IMG/VR virus record: IMGVR_UViG_3300036715_001865
Coordinates: 62,001-126,000 of that record
Length of the DNA stretch: 64,000 nucleotides
Strand: one strand, 5' to 3'
From: a virus
Program-made: the position numbers and the translations under genes
Notes under the pieces: model-generated
The model's input: only the letters and a program-made list of their open reading frames with translations
What the model was told of the DNA's origin: nothing
Databases searched by the model: none
Shown here: piece after piece, positions 28,901 through 36,767 of the stretch
Numbering within the stretch: position 1 is the stretch's first letter
How the letters are laid out: each line of letters opens with the position of its first letter

Positions 28901-31264
28901 TACGACAAAACTATTTTTCCTGATATTAATAATAGGTTATATAAATGGGGAGAATTAGCTGATTATGGTGATATTCACGTATATCAATGGGTACAATCAT
29001 CCACTCCACCTTCACAGTGGGATGTAATAGCAGCTAAACAACAAGGTGATATTTCTATTCCTAAAAAGGAAAAGATAACTGGTACGGCGAAACAATCATT
29101 ATTTAAAAGAACTCGCACAATAACAGATGGCACTATTCATTTTGGTATACCTGCAATCGTGTCGGTTCCATATGGAACTGTACGGAGTGGACAGTTAGTA
29201 TTCTTTACCTCAACTGCAACCTTGCCAACTATTTTACAGCACCAAAATGAATTTGTGCTTACAACAGTTGGTTCTGGAAATCCACAAACTTTTAAATTGG
29301 TGGATCCTGTTAGTGGAGAAGATGTTACAGATTTGGTTGGAACTAGTTTTCCTGGAACGGTTATAAACAGTGGCTCACCAAATCACCCAATTCATACCAT
29401 CAAAACTCGGTTAGAATCTGTGGTGGTTGGTGATGTTTTAACTTTTTCAACTGTTGCTAATGGGGTATTTCCTATGGGAGCTGCTAGTGTTCCAGTTGCA
29501 TCAACAGGATACCAAGAAGCTATATTCACCACATTTAAAACTGATAACTCATTTACTCAATTAGCTAATGATGCAACGTTATATACAGCATCAATCAATG
29601 TTAATGGAACAATTGTTCCAGTTTCCTTAGAAGGGTTAGCAGTTCAAACTATTGGAGATTTAGTTGATCAATTGTCTACACTTTTACTTAGTGTTGCCAC
29701 AGTTAGTGTGGTAAATGGTAATATTAGAATTACGGCAACATCCACATCTAGCCTGGTTACTATCACTGATGGGAACTTGTTTAAATCTATATCAGGTTTT
29801 TGGTTTATAAATGTGATAGGTAATATTAGTTCTGAATACACCATTAGAAACATCATTAATACCAGTAGCCAACAAACGTTTGAGATTAACACATTTAGTA
29901 ATACACCAATTAATATATTGGTTCCTGAAATCGGGTCATTAACTATAACTAATGTGGTTAAACAGGTTACTGTTGTGCCAAAATTTGAAACTGGGGCATG
30001 GGAGAAACAAGTAATTGCAAAACAACAAATTATAGGAGCTTGGTTGAGTAGCACAACAAATGTAGACCCACTTATTCATTGGGAATATTCAACAGGAGAT
30101 GATTTGTGGTATGATCAAGATGAGGTGTCTGTATACTTAAATGGTGTATATATTGGACAAAGTGTTGTATCATACAATCCAATTCAGTTTAGATTTGAAG
30201 TTAGTACTGTTGGGTTTGGTATGACAGTTAATACTTACGATTATATTGATGTTGTAAGATTGTTCCATACTTTAACAAAAGAAGAGCAGGCGTTTGATCC
30301 AGATGTATCTGATGATGGTATTACCACAGTACATTGGAAATTTGATTATGAATTTTCACAAAGTGTGGTATCGGTAAATCTAGCAGGTTCTCAACAAACT
30401 CATTACTATTTTTGGGTAGAACATTCAACTATTGCACCAAATGCTGTGGATAGTATGTCTATTGGAGAGTTGTCTAATACTTTACGTATAATTGATAGTC
30501 CGTACTTAATAGTACAGAAGCCAATGGATGGGGACAATATGTTGTCGTTGTATGGATATGATAGAACTGACTATGGGGTTATATGGGATATGCACGAACC
30601 CAATGATGTGGTAGCAGATGCTACAAATATAATGTACCGCGAAGCTATTATTAGAAATATTGCAACTTTTGTGAATGATAACAGCAAATACATGATCCAG
30701 TTTACAAGAGACTTAGCTTTACGTGATACCTTACCAACAATATATAGCCAGATGAATATTAAAAATAAACATCAAGAATGGTTAATGTTTAGGGAGAAAC
30801 AATCTAACAATATTCCACAATTCTTGTGGGATAAATTAGTTGAGTCCCTAACAGGTCAATCATTGGTGGACATGAGTCCAATTCCATCATTAGACAGAAG
30901 ATTGTATGATGATAAGTATGGAACAAATACACAATATGGGTTATTAGAAGGTCAGTCTTTCGTGGATAAGACCCTAGGAATTAAAACTTTAATGAGTTAC
31001 TTGTTGGATCCAACTCATGATTTTTCACCTATTGATATCAATGATTTCTTTATGCGACATGATTTTACAACCACTGTTGGTATTAAATCAATATTAACTG
31101 AGATATATGATACATTTGGGTCAGAGCATGTTAATAGTATTTGGTTTGAAACCCTGCAAGATGCTTTATCAACAAAAGATAAATACAAAGGACTGATGAA
31201 AACTTCTTGGGTTGCACTTCGTGGTGTCCGTGTTTTGGAAGTAAATGGAATGTTTGACGAATAG
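19913..31264 (+). CDS. Giant baseplate wedge-like structural protein (3783 aa, gene 7 position)
   Basis: A 3783-residue open frame starting at GTG with GAGG 9 nt upstream. It occupies the place of gene 7 after gene 6, but T4 gp7 is only ~1030 aa. The N-terminus (INFGGYIPGVYHSD ... FQNFLTQLELQGVEINRLP) looks like a virion attachment region. Much of the rest is made of recurring beta modules: at least six WW/WY-x-N-x-T-x-x-L-x-x-W-x-G-x-x-W units (around 20698, 21049, 21367, 22947, 23101 and 27847), three NNGxYxVxSSVYD units and two GxLPxPL...YYVV...FKL units. The same modules occur in the next proteins. I infer a wedge or peripheral baseplate scaffold; a giant adhesin is possible. Confidence 0.7.
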   Translation: MANNKYSDHNKSQINFGGYIPGVYHSDVNDTMTDVVFDRYFTKDDTVQVTGFVGTGNPTALINRQIQEVSYDTHDLAHRQAYQLAPTIYNKVGTVETSMSFQNFLTQLELQGVEINRLPIWGAATTFNWVPPINIDMLVNYQDYFWDGETFADTPQYFTIENVCNKSTDKLTSYNMLMQQRGIHVSIVSVDFATNSFNIHGKWDNIFVLDYSFRTSLSSTPNLDNKNWKTTNVVYDNMGDNTKVTVQEQIAPTVQPTSPILGDWWFNSTTNNLFIWSGTVWNEYTDSIMSQVVIPALFVVEGISFDTNAFIINGKQDDIFAPGFVFVTKDSNNSNLQQKYWTVYSVHFDEITNKTTVFTAESLALRSETPPSSPTFIGQWWYNPVTKVLSAWNGTTWTAVSKNVIVNISLAELMVIFQSQLNCKCQHERGWDIGQWDDNSIGNVAWNTNLLATISFGAESEWMIYNTNHPETEMVVSGVIQPLSLWYDTTTNNLYQFGDIIHQSPSSIDYSPIWNKVAANFSAVLQLTTSQENWDYSMDCDVQTLNQWSSQNDWQHKTAINTFANVKRAQLPIFEYDSQLELNEWTKFTHKWKYRHDPAGTFIPTSVSPSRLELEPIKAYRVAVIGTSWYIYLFDNQLSTSVNVNLTDLFVPGYKFRVVDDIGSSSVFTVEWSEFRSLVNATDPRLVSDSMATVVKIKETIFNASSVGGGITNTRIVPNTTSIGDIWNGYHMHWCLDVNATTSVATQPQPLDIFKADITSSYQAVIGNPDLVGFLPQVAAVNIGKSFQEIVVDIDGVDIIDLVPTLKYNPTKARPYAIVGSGMLRVYINGIRQYGTYDEIPTTAVMNYTAVGISVVTNTEFQFVAGVQFKPTITIHIGDVVRMEVGVASFNDMGVYSVPVRTIEDNEQFATFVGSGLQPTYQSMSQYGLLEQVKTSVNQYPQFNIYNIVTGDVVLSSPIITFKESPTVPVNRSVQRRIVTSGDDFEFEQHLLDDNDNHLYGYRSDKTNSVGKYWFCPLTSKLMFMDRHAWRNSIIVTLSDGSTVLRAPIVSAIEPSVALLEKSMWYNTETNVLHIRNSSNTAWINGPSVIVNDIDPSLRTIWRHGINNEQYVPKYVDKNRTEVAIGAPNGSWEIPDQWFFNPEHKNNKTVKYSQLLTHFSSIIEKQQTTLGLIGGGVFTKVQAEYNYGVGGTIKELNGAFDTLISAINVTNVTPVGVMEYAAAEYNSNLRFVRDLFNRSIVDLFRSYVVEGAESFSSYVTKSVIFAYEDNDYTASVYGDTTAYDEVTKEGVKNWIATAPMFGLAPAFVPHVLNDGQFVQVFHHDGHRTNINYTLAEEDAVARKIISLSDPRYVGYKLGALGASNPPQTEQEFITMFGGEIRSGVCWYDTQSPRKFYRCNVYSVGAVHPSFYMDGKEIADGILYYNTIAHCTFKKIGLSWVAETVPGSYELSPIWAIVSFEELLGDLYLELETRLYARCKNIKPVYNYATLTPTPAESVVFQSNYRKRFDEYTVNHSVPAPLINTQYRQIDAFTWNYVTSTIVSAPHAGIVPTNSVCWQSLYTNWFGTSYPHLEPWKLQGYLNKPTWWDAEYLESTVVKNWTPNTHYNTNDNFVHVGTRYKVVVSYTSGPTFDVIDVANTTTIIRRWKFTYAPTSTSIGIGMWENIRSGQVPVGRTYPNGIISTGNSYLDGQQLQTYLYFGVNISNNTISGGYTPDQLLPPYYLTNDVHIRSLFNSMVQINAPDADYVFGDSSPIEWQWTVSAQYAYDTPIIAFIMQPVNFLHAAFGPRYSTADLLEVDIAFGQVYSHVDTMFHGDMYNTNQVYKAPGLNQWYVNYNRFAGYDTNGEFRELWVGWKPLLTYRFNGIVDTGTLDVSNKHFSLIDQDYNVILANNGAFKEMWVDAFNVSVVGIPPAIIQYNNQGKWKMEISSLADIARDIYYYDVKAYPFVVDTTSNECYAYRYTITNIDQSAKRLYVSGNETDIFVHGSTVTVARSTSLNGNYTVVSSVYEASVDRTRINVAELLPSSLVDGVVYVSSFALPWSTGDMVVLGSDKGLPAPLVPNTPYYVVNVGNQTFKLAETFNDALMGITIDITTNGMGIHTVAEIVSSFLVFGGDGHSKETWFHYTLDKSRILKMAAPQVLNGMQTLINIIDGYAEYQRDQGIILDSADSNDFDPNSGRLVNWSLETERFINWAYGLRRSRMNVSDRYEFSVNTTDNTITAIDSIPIWVSGTAIQVSTTGSLPSPLYAPDVYYIVQTSVPGVFKLSASRDTSYPAFHIDLLTQGSGHFYVATKTLLVSYPTFEINPARNNIWLDTPEGVLSNVVSGPYTDIRVRQTIFDQYGRPMGADKLIVNRQDKRNRVSVIPQITNDVDLFYTDDPYNYIHLGGGHFFLEGYEHFIIFNPYTVGGALVYDSFLGLNSKKFEMDFFKKAEYNLRPTLGGYFLDGHKFTRNIEGAATDLQEYYDVYAGSENTTTKHLSRALLGYTGTTDYMNLLNVNSKSQFIFYRGMLHAKGSVASILAYINSRHFVDASIDDYWAVKIADFGDSRIRVYPEVLIHAEDEVVDDVRLEFVGLYDDPNREDVIDATTNKGFNLVTFGDDSRWNNFPEQRAEIIQPLFLDAEVSDITRILVAPVPPSSMKSTDFEYWFNLSDWSLRMWNGVDWSTLVKNKIQFDGDYMYWKHNKPCDDVRMFRKNIRLASTPVEIRYAHATASTFVVGGDLSASMYATAVIEVLGTALNNGQYPILGSVYDNVTNTTTITVNKPVAADQGNGGTIIRLTNVSIINAFAHDAAVNSPNTLTIFGDVSSSIYIGTNITISNSVANNGTYLVKSSVYDTISKNTLVSMDDTTPLLYTEIGGTVSYINIDFDMYETIPLNPPDTGIYHYEAVNSSVVRLDQLEFYDIITIYSISPSPHKINPAKLVDKKTNVVQEQIPLWHPAFGIHDYRSAHNIDITSSIDPSVYSTTLNLTDNSGQVWNFSNVGTIWYDTSSVGYVPYYDKTIFPDINNRLYKWGELADYGDIHVYQWVQSSTPPSQWDVIAAKQQGDISIPKKEKITGTAKQSLFKRTRTITDGTIHFGIPAIVSVPYGTVRSGQLVFFTSTATLPTILQHQNEFVLTTVGSGNPQTFKLVDPVSGEDVTDLVGTSFPGTVINSGSPNHPIHTIKTRLESVVVGDVLTFSTVANGVFPMGAASVPVASTGYQEAIFTTFKTDNSFTQLANDATLYTASINVNGTIVPVSLEGLAVQTIGDLVDQLSTLLLSVATVSVVNGNIRITATSTSSLVTITDGNLFKSISGFWFINVIGNISSEYTIRNIINTSSQQTFEINTFSNTPINILVPEIGSLTITNVVKQVTVVPKFETGAWEKQVIAKQQIIGAWLSSTTNVDPLIHWEYSTGDDLWYDQDEVSVYLNGVYIGQSVVSYNPIQFRFEVSTVGFGMTVNTYDYIDVVRLFHTLTKEEQAFDPDVSDDGITTVHWKFDYEFSQSVVSVNLAGSQQTHYYFWVEHSTIAPNAVDSMSIGELSNTLRIIDSPYLIVQKPMDGDNMLSLYGYDRTDYGVIWDMHEPNDVVADATNIMYREAIIRNIATFVNDNSKYMIQFTRDLALRDTLPTIYSQMNIKNKHQEWLMFREKQSNNIPQFLWDKLVESLTGQSLVDMSPIPSLDRRLYDDKYGTNTQYGLLEGQSFVDKTLGIKTLMSYLLDPTHDFSPIDINDFFMRHDFTTTVGIKSILTEIYDTFGSEHVNSIWFETLQDALSTKDKYKGLMKTSWVALRGVRVLEVNGMFDE

Positions 31265-31274
31265 AGGATACTAC

Positions 31275-34200
31275 ATGACACAATTAACATCGCAAAAATT
31301 ATTATTTAATATCGATCCAACTGAAGGGTTGGTTCGATATACCAAAGCAGTTAAACCATACCACACAAAAATATTGGATGTGTCCATAGAATATGTGTAT
31401 GCTGAAAGTATATATAGCACAGTTGCTGAACGATGGAACTGGAAGATACATCTAACGAGACCAGAAGGCTCGGTTACAAAAGCGTGTGGATATGGAGTAG
31501 TTTGGGATAATTATCCATTTGTTATTAACGATTTCCCACCAGTAGTTATTAAACAAGCAATTGGAGATACACCAATTACTGTTAAGTTTAATTCATTGGT
31601 TGGATCTCCAACAAAAGTAGCAATAACTGATAATCCCTATGGATATCCACTCCAGGCAGGAGAACCAGTTACTATACGAACTACAGGGAATTTTCCTAAT
31701 ACTATTAATGGACGATTGTCCCCAGGATTGATATATTATGTGGTCAGTAAATTAGGTAATTTATTTGAATTATCAGCAACGCCATATGTTGCTCCTTGGA
31801 TGCCCAATACTTCATATACAACAAATAAGGTGTTTGAACATACTGGAAATCAATATATTGCAATTAATGCGTTCGTATCTGGGAGCACATTTGTGCCAGA
31901 TCCACAAAGTATGGAATTACAATCAATTGCGGTTGGAACCGCTGTGGTAAATTGGGTAGGTGACCACACATATACAATTGGTGATGTATATAGCCATGTT
32001 GGTAGTACATACGTAGTAACAGCTGATTATACATCTGGTGCATCGTATAGTGACGTGTACGATTTTAAAAACACTAAAAAATTAGTACCACTATCCGGTA
32101 TACCATTAGAATTTGTGCCAAATAACAGCTGGCAAGCTTTCCAACAATATCATATTGGTGACATATATGAAGTTGTCGATACAGTGGACAATATCACAAC
32201 TCAACTCACAGTAACTGCTAATTACACATCAGGTAATAATTTTGGTATAATAGATACTGTTCACACAACAGAAACAGTGGTGACTTATGATATCCACAAA
32301 GAATCTCTGTTGTACAATTCTTTTTTGGTGGAGCCTGGAATAGTCACTAGCTATCAATGTGTAGCTACTAATTTAACAGCAAACCAGTTTACTTTTGCCA
32401 CTACACACCCAATTACTGATGTTAATATAGATGCTCATACTTGGACAGTTGATGGGATTTTGTTGTCTTCTGCGTATCAAGTCATAAAATACACAAACAC
32501 AAAAACCACATCATCTGTTACTACATTAGCCAATGATACAACCCCATACACAGCTGATATATCAATTGACGGAACAGTATATAACATATCTGTTCTAGGT
32601 AATACGGCACAAACATTCAATGGTGTAATTAGTGCATTAAATAGTATTATCGTGGGTGGAAACGTCTCAATTGTAGATGGGAAGTTGGTGATCACTTCAA
32701 ATAGCATTGGAAGTATATCAGATGTACAAATTGTTGATGGAAATGTCCATCCATTGTTTGCATCATTGAGTGCTGATTTTGTTGGGTTGATGCCAACAAC
32801 CAATCCTACTATAGCTATTACTGATAATACCATATACATTCACGATAATGGAATTGGTCCTACAACACAGTACACAATTCAAAGTGTTGTTTTGGGAACT
32901 GGTATAGATACTGGAAAGACTAAGATTACTACATATGAACAATTGTCGCTATTATCTCAACCCATAGGCACATTGTGTATTCAGAGTGGATTACCATCAG
33001 TACCAAATTGGGGTCTTGGGTTAGGGGTTACTGTGTCATCTACTGGAGAATTACCAAGTCCACTACAACCAGGAACTACTTACCACTTTGCTCCATCTAA
33101 TCAATTAGGAGTGTTTAATTTATCATCTGCTCACTATCCGTTATCCACATTAGATATGATTGATGTTACCACACTGGGTAGTGGAATTATCACTATCCAA
33201 AAAGCTGAAGTGATATATGAAGGAGCAACTGTTGAAGTAACAGGTAGTTACAATTTGGCCAATGATGGGGAATATTATATCAGAGCCTCAATACCAGAGG
33301 GGAATTACTTTCGGTTATATACGTTACAAAAGGTAGCAAGAACTAGCAGAACACAAGATAGCACTGATGGATTAATGACCATGGGAATAAATGGTGGATA
33401 TTCAGCACCAGATTATTGCCAAAACATAGCTGCATCTGATTTATATACAGACGCGTTTATTGGTGAAAAATTTCATTTTGAATTTGTGGCAGCTCCTCCA
33501 CCTGCTGTTTTACCAGTTATCTCCATAGGGTCAGTTAATATTGACAAGATTAAAAATGAAGGAGATATGGGGGTTACTAACTATACTTTTACATTTACTC
33601 GTAATAACAGTATTGGTGTATCTAGTGTTGATTATTCTGTAGTGGGCGCTCCAGATAGTACACATACTGCTGCAAATGCAACTGATTTTGTTGGTGGCGT
33701 ATATCCATCAGGAACAATAACATTCTTGGACGGAGACACATCCATAATATTAACAATTGAAGTCGCCGGTGACACTACTGTAGAACCAGATGAACGATTC
33801 AACATAATATTAACATCTCCAGTAAATGCAATATTAGGCATTAGTGCCGATTATGGATATGTCATCAATGATGATGTCGCTCCATCAGTTATTAATATTG
33901 CTCAATTGGACAGTGTTAAGAATGAAGGAAGTAGTAGTGGAACTATAGTCCCAACTCCGTATAGTATACTATTACACTTTGAAAATGAGGCCCCCACCAA
34001 TATGATGGATGGATTTAATACCCTGGACTCAAGTGGTAAAGGGAACGTGGTTACCTCATATAACAGGGGTACCTATACCAATTCATCTTATGTTTTTGGG
34101 GTGGGTAGAGATTTAGGGTCAGGGACTGTTGGGAATGCACAAACTATATTCCCCGAAACTTCAGATTTTAATTTTGGCGCAGGTGATTTTACTATTCGGT

Positions 34201-35306
34201 TTAGGTTTGCGGTTACTAATTCTGCAGAGGGGCGGGTACATGGACTACTTAGTAACGGCTATGGTATTTCTGTTGATTGGACTTATGCAACAATTACTGT
34301 ATCGTTATCATACGATGGCATAACCAATGCAGTAGTAACTAGTGGACCCTGTGCAATGTACGAATGGCAAGCTATCTCCATAGAAGTATACAATAGTACA
34401 TTATACCTATACGTCAATGGAGCTTTGGTCAATACCCCAGTTATACTAACCGCTCCAATATACCATCAAGTTGGTAGGGTTATCGCTTTGGGTGCACGAT
34501 GGGATAAAATAACATGGGCTTTAATGGATGAATTTATGATATACCGTGGAACATCATTGGCTCAAGGGGCTTCAAGTTATGCGGTTGAACTTGCACCATT
34601 TCCAAGCTATACGTTTATTCCAGGTACCACCAATACTACATTCACATTTGCTGTTACAAGAGCTAATAGTATTGGAACATCTAGTGTTGATTATTCTGTT
34701 ATTGGAGCAACCGATGGCACGCACTCTGCTGCATCCGCAAATGATTTTGCTGGTGGAGTATTTCCGTCTGGAACAGTAACATTCTTAGATGGTGAAAATA
34801 CAAAAACACTTTCATTTGATGTTATTGGAGATTCAATTGTTGAGGCAGATGAGAGATTTAATGTGGTATTATCCAACCCTGTTAATGCAGTAATTGGTAA
34901 TGGTGCTACCTACGGTTATATAATAAACGTTGATAACCAAACACTACCAACGTTTACTATTAGATCTCGAGTGGAATATCTACTATTAGAAAATAGTACT
35001 GAATTGCACAGCTTCAACATACATCGAAATATAGGGACTGGAACATCTAGTGTTGATTATTCCGTAGTAGGTGCTCCAGATAGCACACATACAGCGGCAG
35101 ATGCAACTGATTTTGTTGGTGGTGTATATCCATCAGGAACGGTAACATTTTTGGACGGAGAAACTGATAAGTTAATATACATTCCAATTGCTGATGATGC
35201 TACAGTTGAGGCAGACGAGAGATTTGATGTAATATTATCCAATCCTGTTAATGCTATTATTGGTATTGGTATGGATTATGGATATATTCGTAACAATGAC
35301 TTATGA
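31275..35306 (+). CDS. Modular virion protein with Calx-beta repeats and an embedded LamG-like domain
   Basis: 1343 residues from ATG 31275, which follows AGAGGA and the stop of the giant gene by 11 nt; an upstream in-frame ATG lies inside that gene. The N-terminus has GLVRYTKAVKPYHTKI, a motif of wedge or peripheral baseplate proteins in distant T4-like phages. The middle repeats modules of the giant protein (GELPSPL...; LANDTTPYTADISIDGT). From ~746 there are three Calx-beta-like repeats (KNEG, SSVDYSV, GTVTFLDGE, EADERFNV). The second is split by ~210 residues of a LamG/concanavalin-like domain (LLHFEN ... WALMDEFMIYRG). LamG and Calx-beta folds suggest binding to surface glycans in a Ca2+-dependent manner. 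Confidence 0.75.
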   Translation: MTQLTSQKLLFNIDPTEGLVRYTKAVKPYHTKILDVSIEYVYAESIYSTVAERWNWKIHLTRPEGSVTKACGYGVVWDNYPFVINDFPPVVIKQAIGDTPITVKFNSLVGSPTKVAITDNPYGYPLQAGEPVTIRTTGNFPNTINGRLSPGLIYYVVSKLGNLFELSATPYVAPWMPNTSYTTNKVFEHTGNQYIAINAFVSGSTFVPDPQSMELQSIAVGTAVVNWVGDHTYTIGDVYSHVGSTYVVTADYTSGASYSDVYDFKNTKKLVPLSGIPLEFVPNNSWQAFQQYHIGDIYEVVDTVDNITTQLTVTANYTSGNNFGIIDTVHTTETVVTYDIHKESLLYNSFLVEPGIVTSYQCVATNLTANQFTFATTHPITDVNIDAHTWTVDGILLSSAYQVIKYTNTKTTSSVTTLANDTTPYTADISIDGTVYNISVLGNTAQTFNGVISALNSIIVGGNVSIVDGKLVITSNSIGSISDVQIVDGNVHPLFASLSADFVGLMPTTNPTIAITDNTIYIHDNGIGPTTQYTIQSVVLGTGIDTGKTKITTYEQLSLLSQPIGTLCIQSGLPSVPNWGLGLGVTVSSTGELPSPLQPGTTYHFAPSNQLGVFNLSSAHYPLSTLDMIDVTTLGSGIITIQKAEVIYEGATVEVTGSYNLANDGEYYIRASIPEGNYFRLYTLQKVARTSRTQDSTDGLMTMGINGGYSAPDYCQNIAASDLYTDAFIGEKFHFEFVAAPPPAVLPVISIGSVNIDKIKNEGDMGVTNYTFTFTRNNSIGVSSVDYSVVGAPDSTHTAANATDFVGGVYPSGTITFLDGDTSIILTIEVAGDTTVEPDERFNIILTSPVNAILGISADYGYVINDDVAPSVINIAQLDSVKNEGSSSGTIVPTPYSILLHFENEAPTNMMDGFNTLDSSGKGNVVTSYNRGTYTNSSYVFGVGRDLGSGTVGNAQTIFPETSDFNFGAGDFTIRFRFAVTNSAEGRVHGLLSNGYGISVDWTYATITVSLSYDGITNAVVTSGPCAMYEWQAISIEVYNSTLYLYVNGALVNTPVILTAPIYHQVGRVIALGARWDKITWALMDEFMIYRGTSLAQGASSYAVELAPFPSYTFIPGTTNTTFTFAVTRANSIGTSSVDYSVIGATDGTHSAASANDFAGGVFPSGTVTFLDGENTKTLSFDVIGDSIVEADERFNVVLSNPVNAVIGNGATYGYIINVDNQTLPTFTIRSRVEYLLLENSTELHSFNIHRNIGTGTSSVDYSVVGAPDSTHTAADATDFVGGVYPSGTVTFLDGETDKLIYIPIADDATVEADERFDVILSNPVNAIIGIGMDYGYIRNNDL
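33621..35140 (+). repeat. Direct DNA repeats encoding the Calx-beta units
   Basis: Bases 33621-33715 and 35046-35140 are two 95-nt copies that differ at eight positions. A more diverged third copy starts at about 34682. Such closely matched copies suggest recent duplication or gene conversion within the adhesin gene. Confidence 0.8.
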
Positions 35307-35472
35307 TGCATTGGGGGTTGAGTGGGCATGTAAGGTTGATATAACAGATGGGTCTGTTATATCAATCTTATCTATCTCCACAAATGAACTAGGACTAATG
35401 TCTACTTCACTACGAGCCGTATCCATTCCTGAAACAGAAGACAATCGTGTTATAATAATAACATTCCCATAA
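35296..35472 (+). CDS. Possible small protein overlapping the end of the Calx-beta gene (58 aa)
   Basis: An ATG at 35296 overlaps the preceding stop by 11 nt and opens a 58-codon frame ending at 35472. The protein alternates hydrophobic and polar residues as beta strands do, and I recognise no family. No clear ribosome binding site precedes it, so expression would depend on coupling. A perfect 13-bp hairpin at 35336-35365 lies within it. It could be a genuine small structural gene or a chance frame. Confidence 0.35.
   Translation: MTYDALGVEWACKVDITDGSVISILSISTNELGLMSTSLRAVSIPETEDNRVIIITFP
35336..35365. other. Perfect 13-bp hairpin just after the Calx-beta gene
   Basis: TTGATATAACAGA and TCTGTTATATCAA flank a TGGG loop. 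The structure starts 30 nt after the upstream stop codon. No T-run follows, so it may be an RNA-stability or attenuation element rather than an intrinsic terminator. Confidence 0.5.
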
Positions 35473-35479
35473 CCAAAGT

Positions 35480-35505
35480 GGCAAAAGTGTATTAGTACTT
35501 TTGCC
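35480..35505 (+). terminator. Hairpin terminator or attenuator before the structural gene at 35537
   Basis: GGCAAAAGT (35480-35488) pairs with ACTTTTGCC (35497-35505) around an 8-nt loop. A-rich and T-rich halves of the stem resemble a bidirectional intrinsic terminator. Confidence 0.5.
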
Positions 35506-35536
35506 ATATATATTAGACCCCATAGGAGAAAAATAA

Positions 35537-36745
35537 ATGTCAAATCTGAACGAAATATCACCAATAACCGTAAATGGACATTGTGTAATCACAGACGATA
35601 CTGGAGAGGTGTTGTTAGATAAACACAATGCAATTCACCCTCAAAATATGGCAAGAATATTCGCAAGAGCATTAGCCAATGAACAAAACTCATATATTAA
35701 CCGTATTGCATTTGGCAACGGTGGAACTATTGTAGATGCTGCATTAACTATTACTTACCGAACCCCAAATGATGGACAAAGTCCAGATATTGCTTCTTGG
35801 GATAGTCGGTTATACCACGAAACGTTTTCAAAAATTATTGACGACGGACAAGTAACATTAAATCCAAATATGGGAGTCGATCCAGGTTCAGCAGATTTGA
35901 ATACTGGAACACGTTCTGGGGGCGGATCAGTTCCATCAAGTGATCCAACAACAATTCCACATATTTCAGGACCTGGTGTTAGAAGTGTTGATCTTGGATT
36001 AACTTCAGAAGTTGTAATATCTGCAACTATTAATGCAGACGAACCAAAAAGTCAATATTTAATTGATACGTTTAATCCAACACAAAATACTGAATCTACT
36101 TTTGTGTTTGATGAGATTGGTTTATATACTGGTGGTTCTGTAGCGATTAATACTGGTGGATATCAGTATGTAGATGTCGGGAATAGAGTATCAACTGATA
36201 ATACCAGTTTGGTCTCTAACGCACCATATTCATTTGATATATCAGTGGATGGTGGAACTACTGTAACTATTAATTTCCACACACCTATAACTGGTGGGTC
36301 AGGAAGTGCTGGTGAAATTTTATATGGTGATTTGTGTCAAGCTATTAATACTGGAAATACTGCTTGGGGGATGTTAGGAACCAGTCCATTACCAAATGGA
36401 GCCATTATGACTATAACTGATCTAACAGGAGGAACATTCTCTTCTATAACAGGCGCAAATTCCTACGGGTTTTTGAAAGTAACTAGTGGTACAACTGGTA
36501 CAGCATCATCTGTGTCTATGTCAGGTGGTACTTTATTTGCTGCTTTGAATGCTCCAGTAGGTGGTGTAGTTCAACCAACTGTAAGTGGTACTGTAGCAGG
36601 ATTACAAAACGCTCCAACTCATGCCTCCACTGAAAGAGAACGATTATTAGCTCATTTAATATTTTCTCCTATTATAAAAACAGCCAACAGAACTCTAAAT
36701 ATCACATACACGCTTACTATATCTGTAGCTCGTACACCTAGATAA
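35537..36745 (+). CDS. Virion structural protein, peripheral baseplate or fibre-connector type
   Basis: 402 residues with AGGAGA before the ATG. It contains ISPITVNGHCVITDDTGEVLLDKHNAIHPQNMARIFARAL and FVFDEIGLYTGG. I know these two patterns from structural proteins of marine and other distant T4-like phages, but without an assigned T4 counterpart. Residues ~215-330 share the S-x-APYSFDISVDGGT module with the giant protein and the Calx-beta protein. It probably belongs to the peripheral baseplate or to the connector between baseplate and fibre (gp9/gp10 role), inferred from position only. Confidence 0.7.
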   Translation: MSNLNEISPITVNGHCVITDDTGEVLLDKHNAIHPQNMARIFARALANEQNSYINRIAFGNGGTIVDAALTITYRTPNDGQSPDIASWDSRLYHETFSKIIDDGQVTLNPNMGVDPGSADLNTGTRSGGGSVPSSDPTTIPHISGPGVRSVDLGLTSEVVISATINADEPKSQYLIDTFNPTQNTESTFVFDEIGLYTGGSVAINTGGYQYVDVGNRVSTDNTSLVSNAPYSFDISVDGGTTVTINFHTPITGGSGSAGEILYGDLCQAINTGNTAWGMLGTSPLPNGAIMTITDLTGGTFSSITGANSYGFLKVTSGTTGTASSVSMSGGTLFAALNAPVGGVVQPTVSGTVAGLQNAPTHASTERERLLAHLIFSPIIKTANRTLNITYTLTISVARTPR

Positions 36746-36767
36746 CCATATCAAAAGGAATTAAATA

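Noticed and set aside
31245-31274. An earlier start for the Calx-beta protein
   Set aside because: It lies within the giant gene; ATG 31275 is preceded by AGAGGA.
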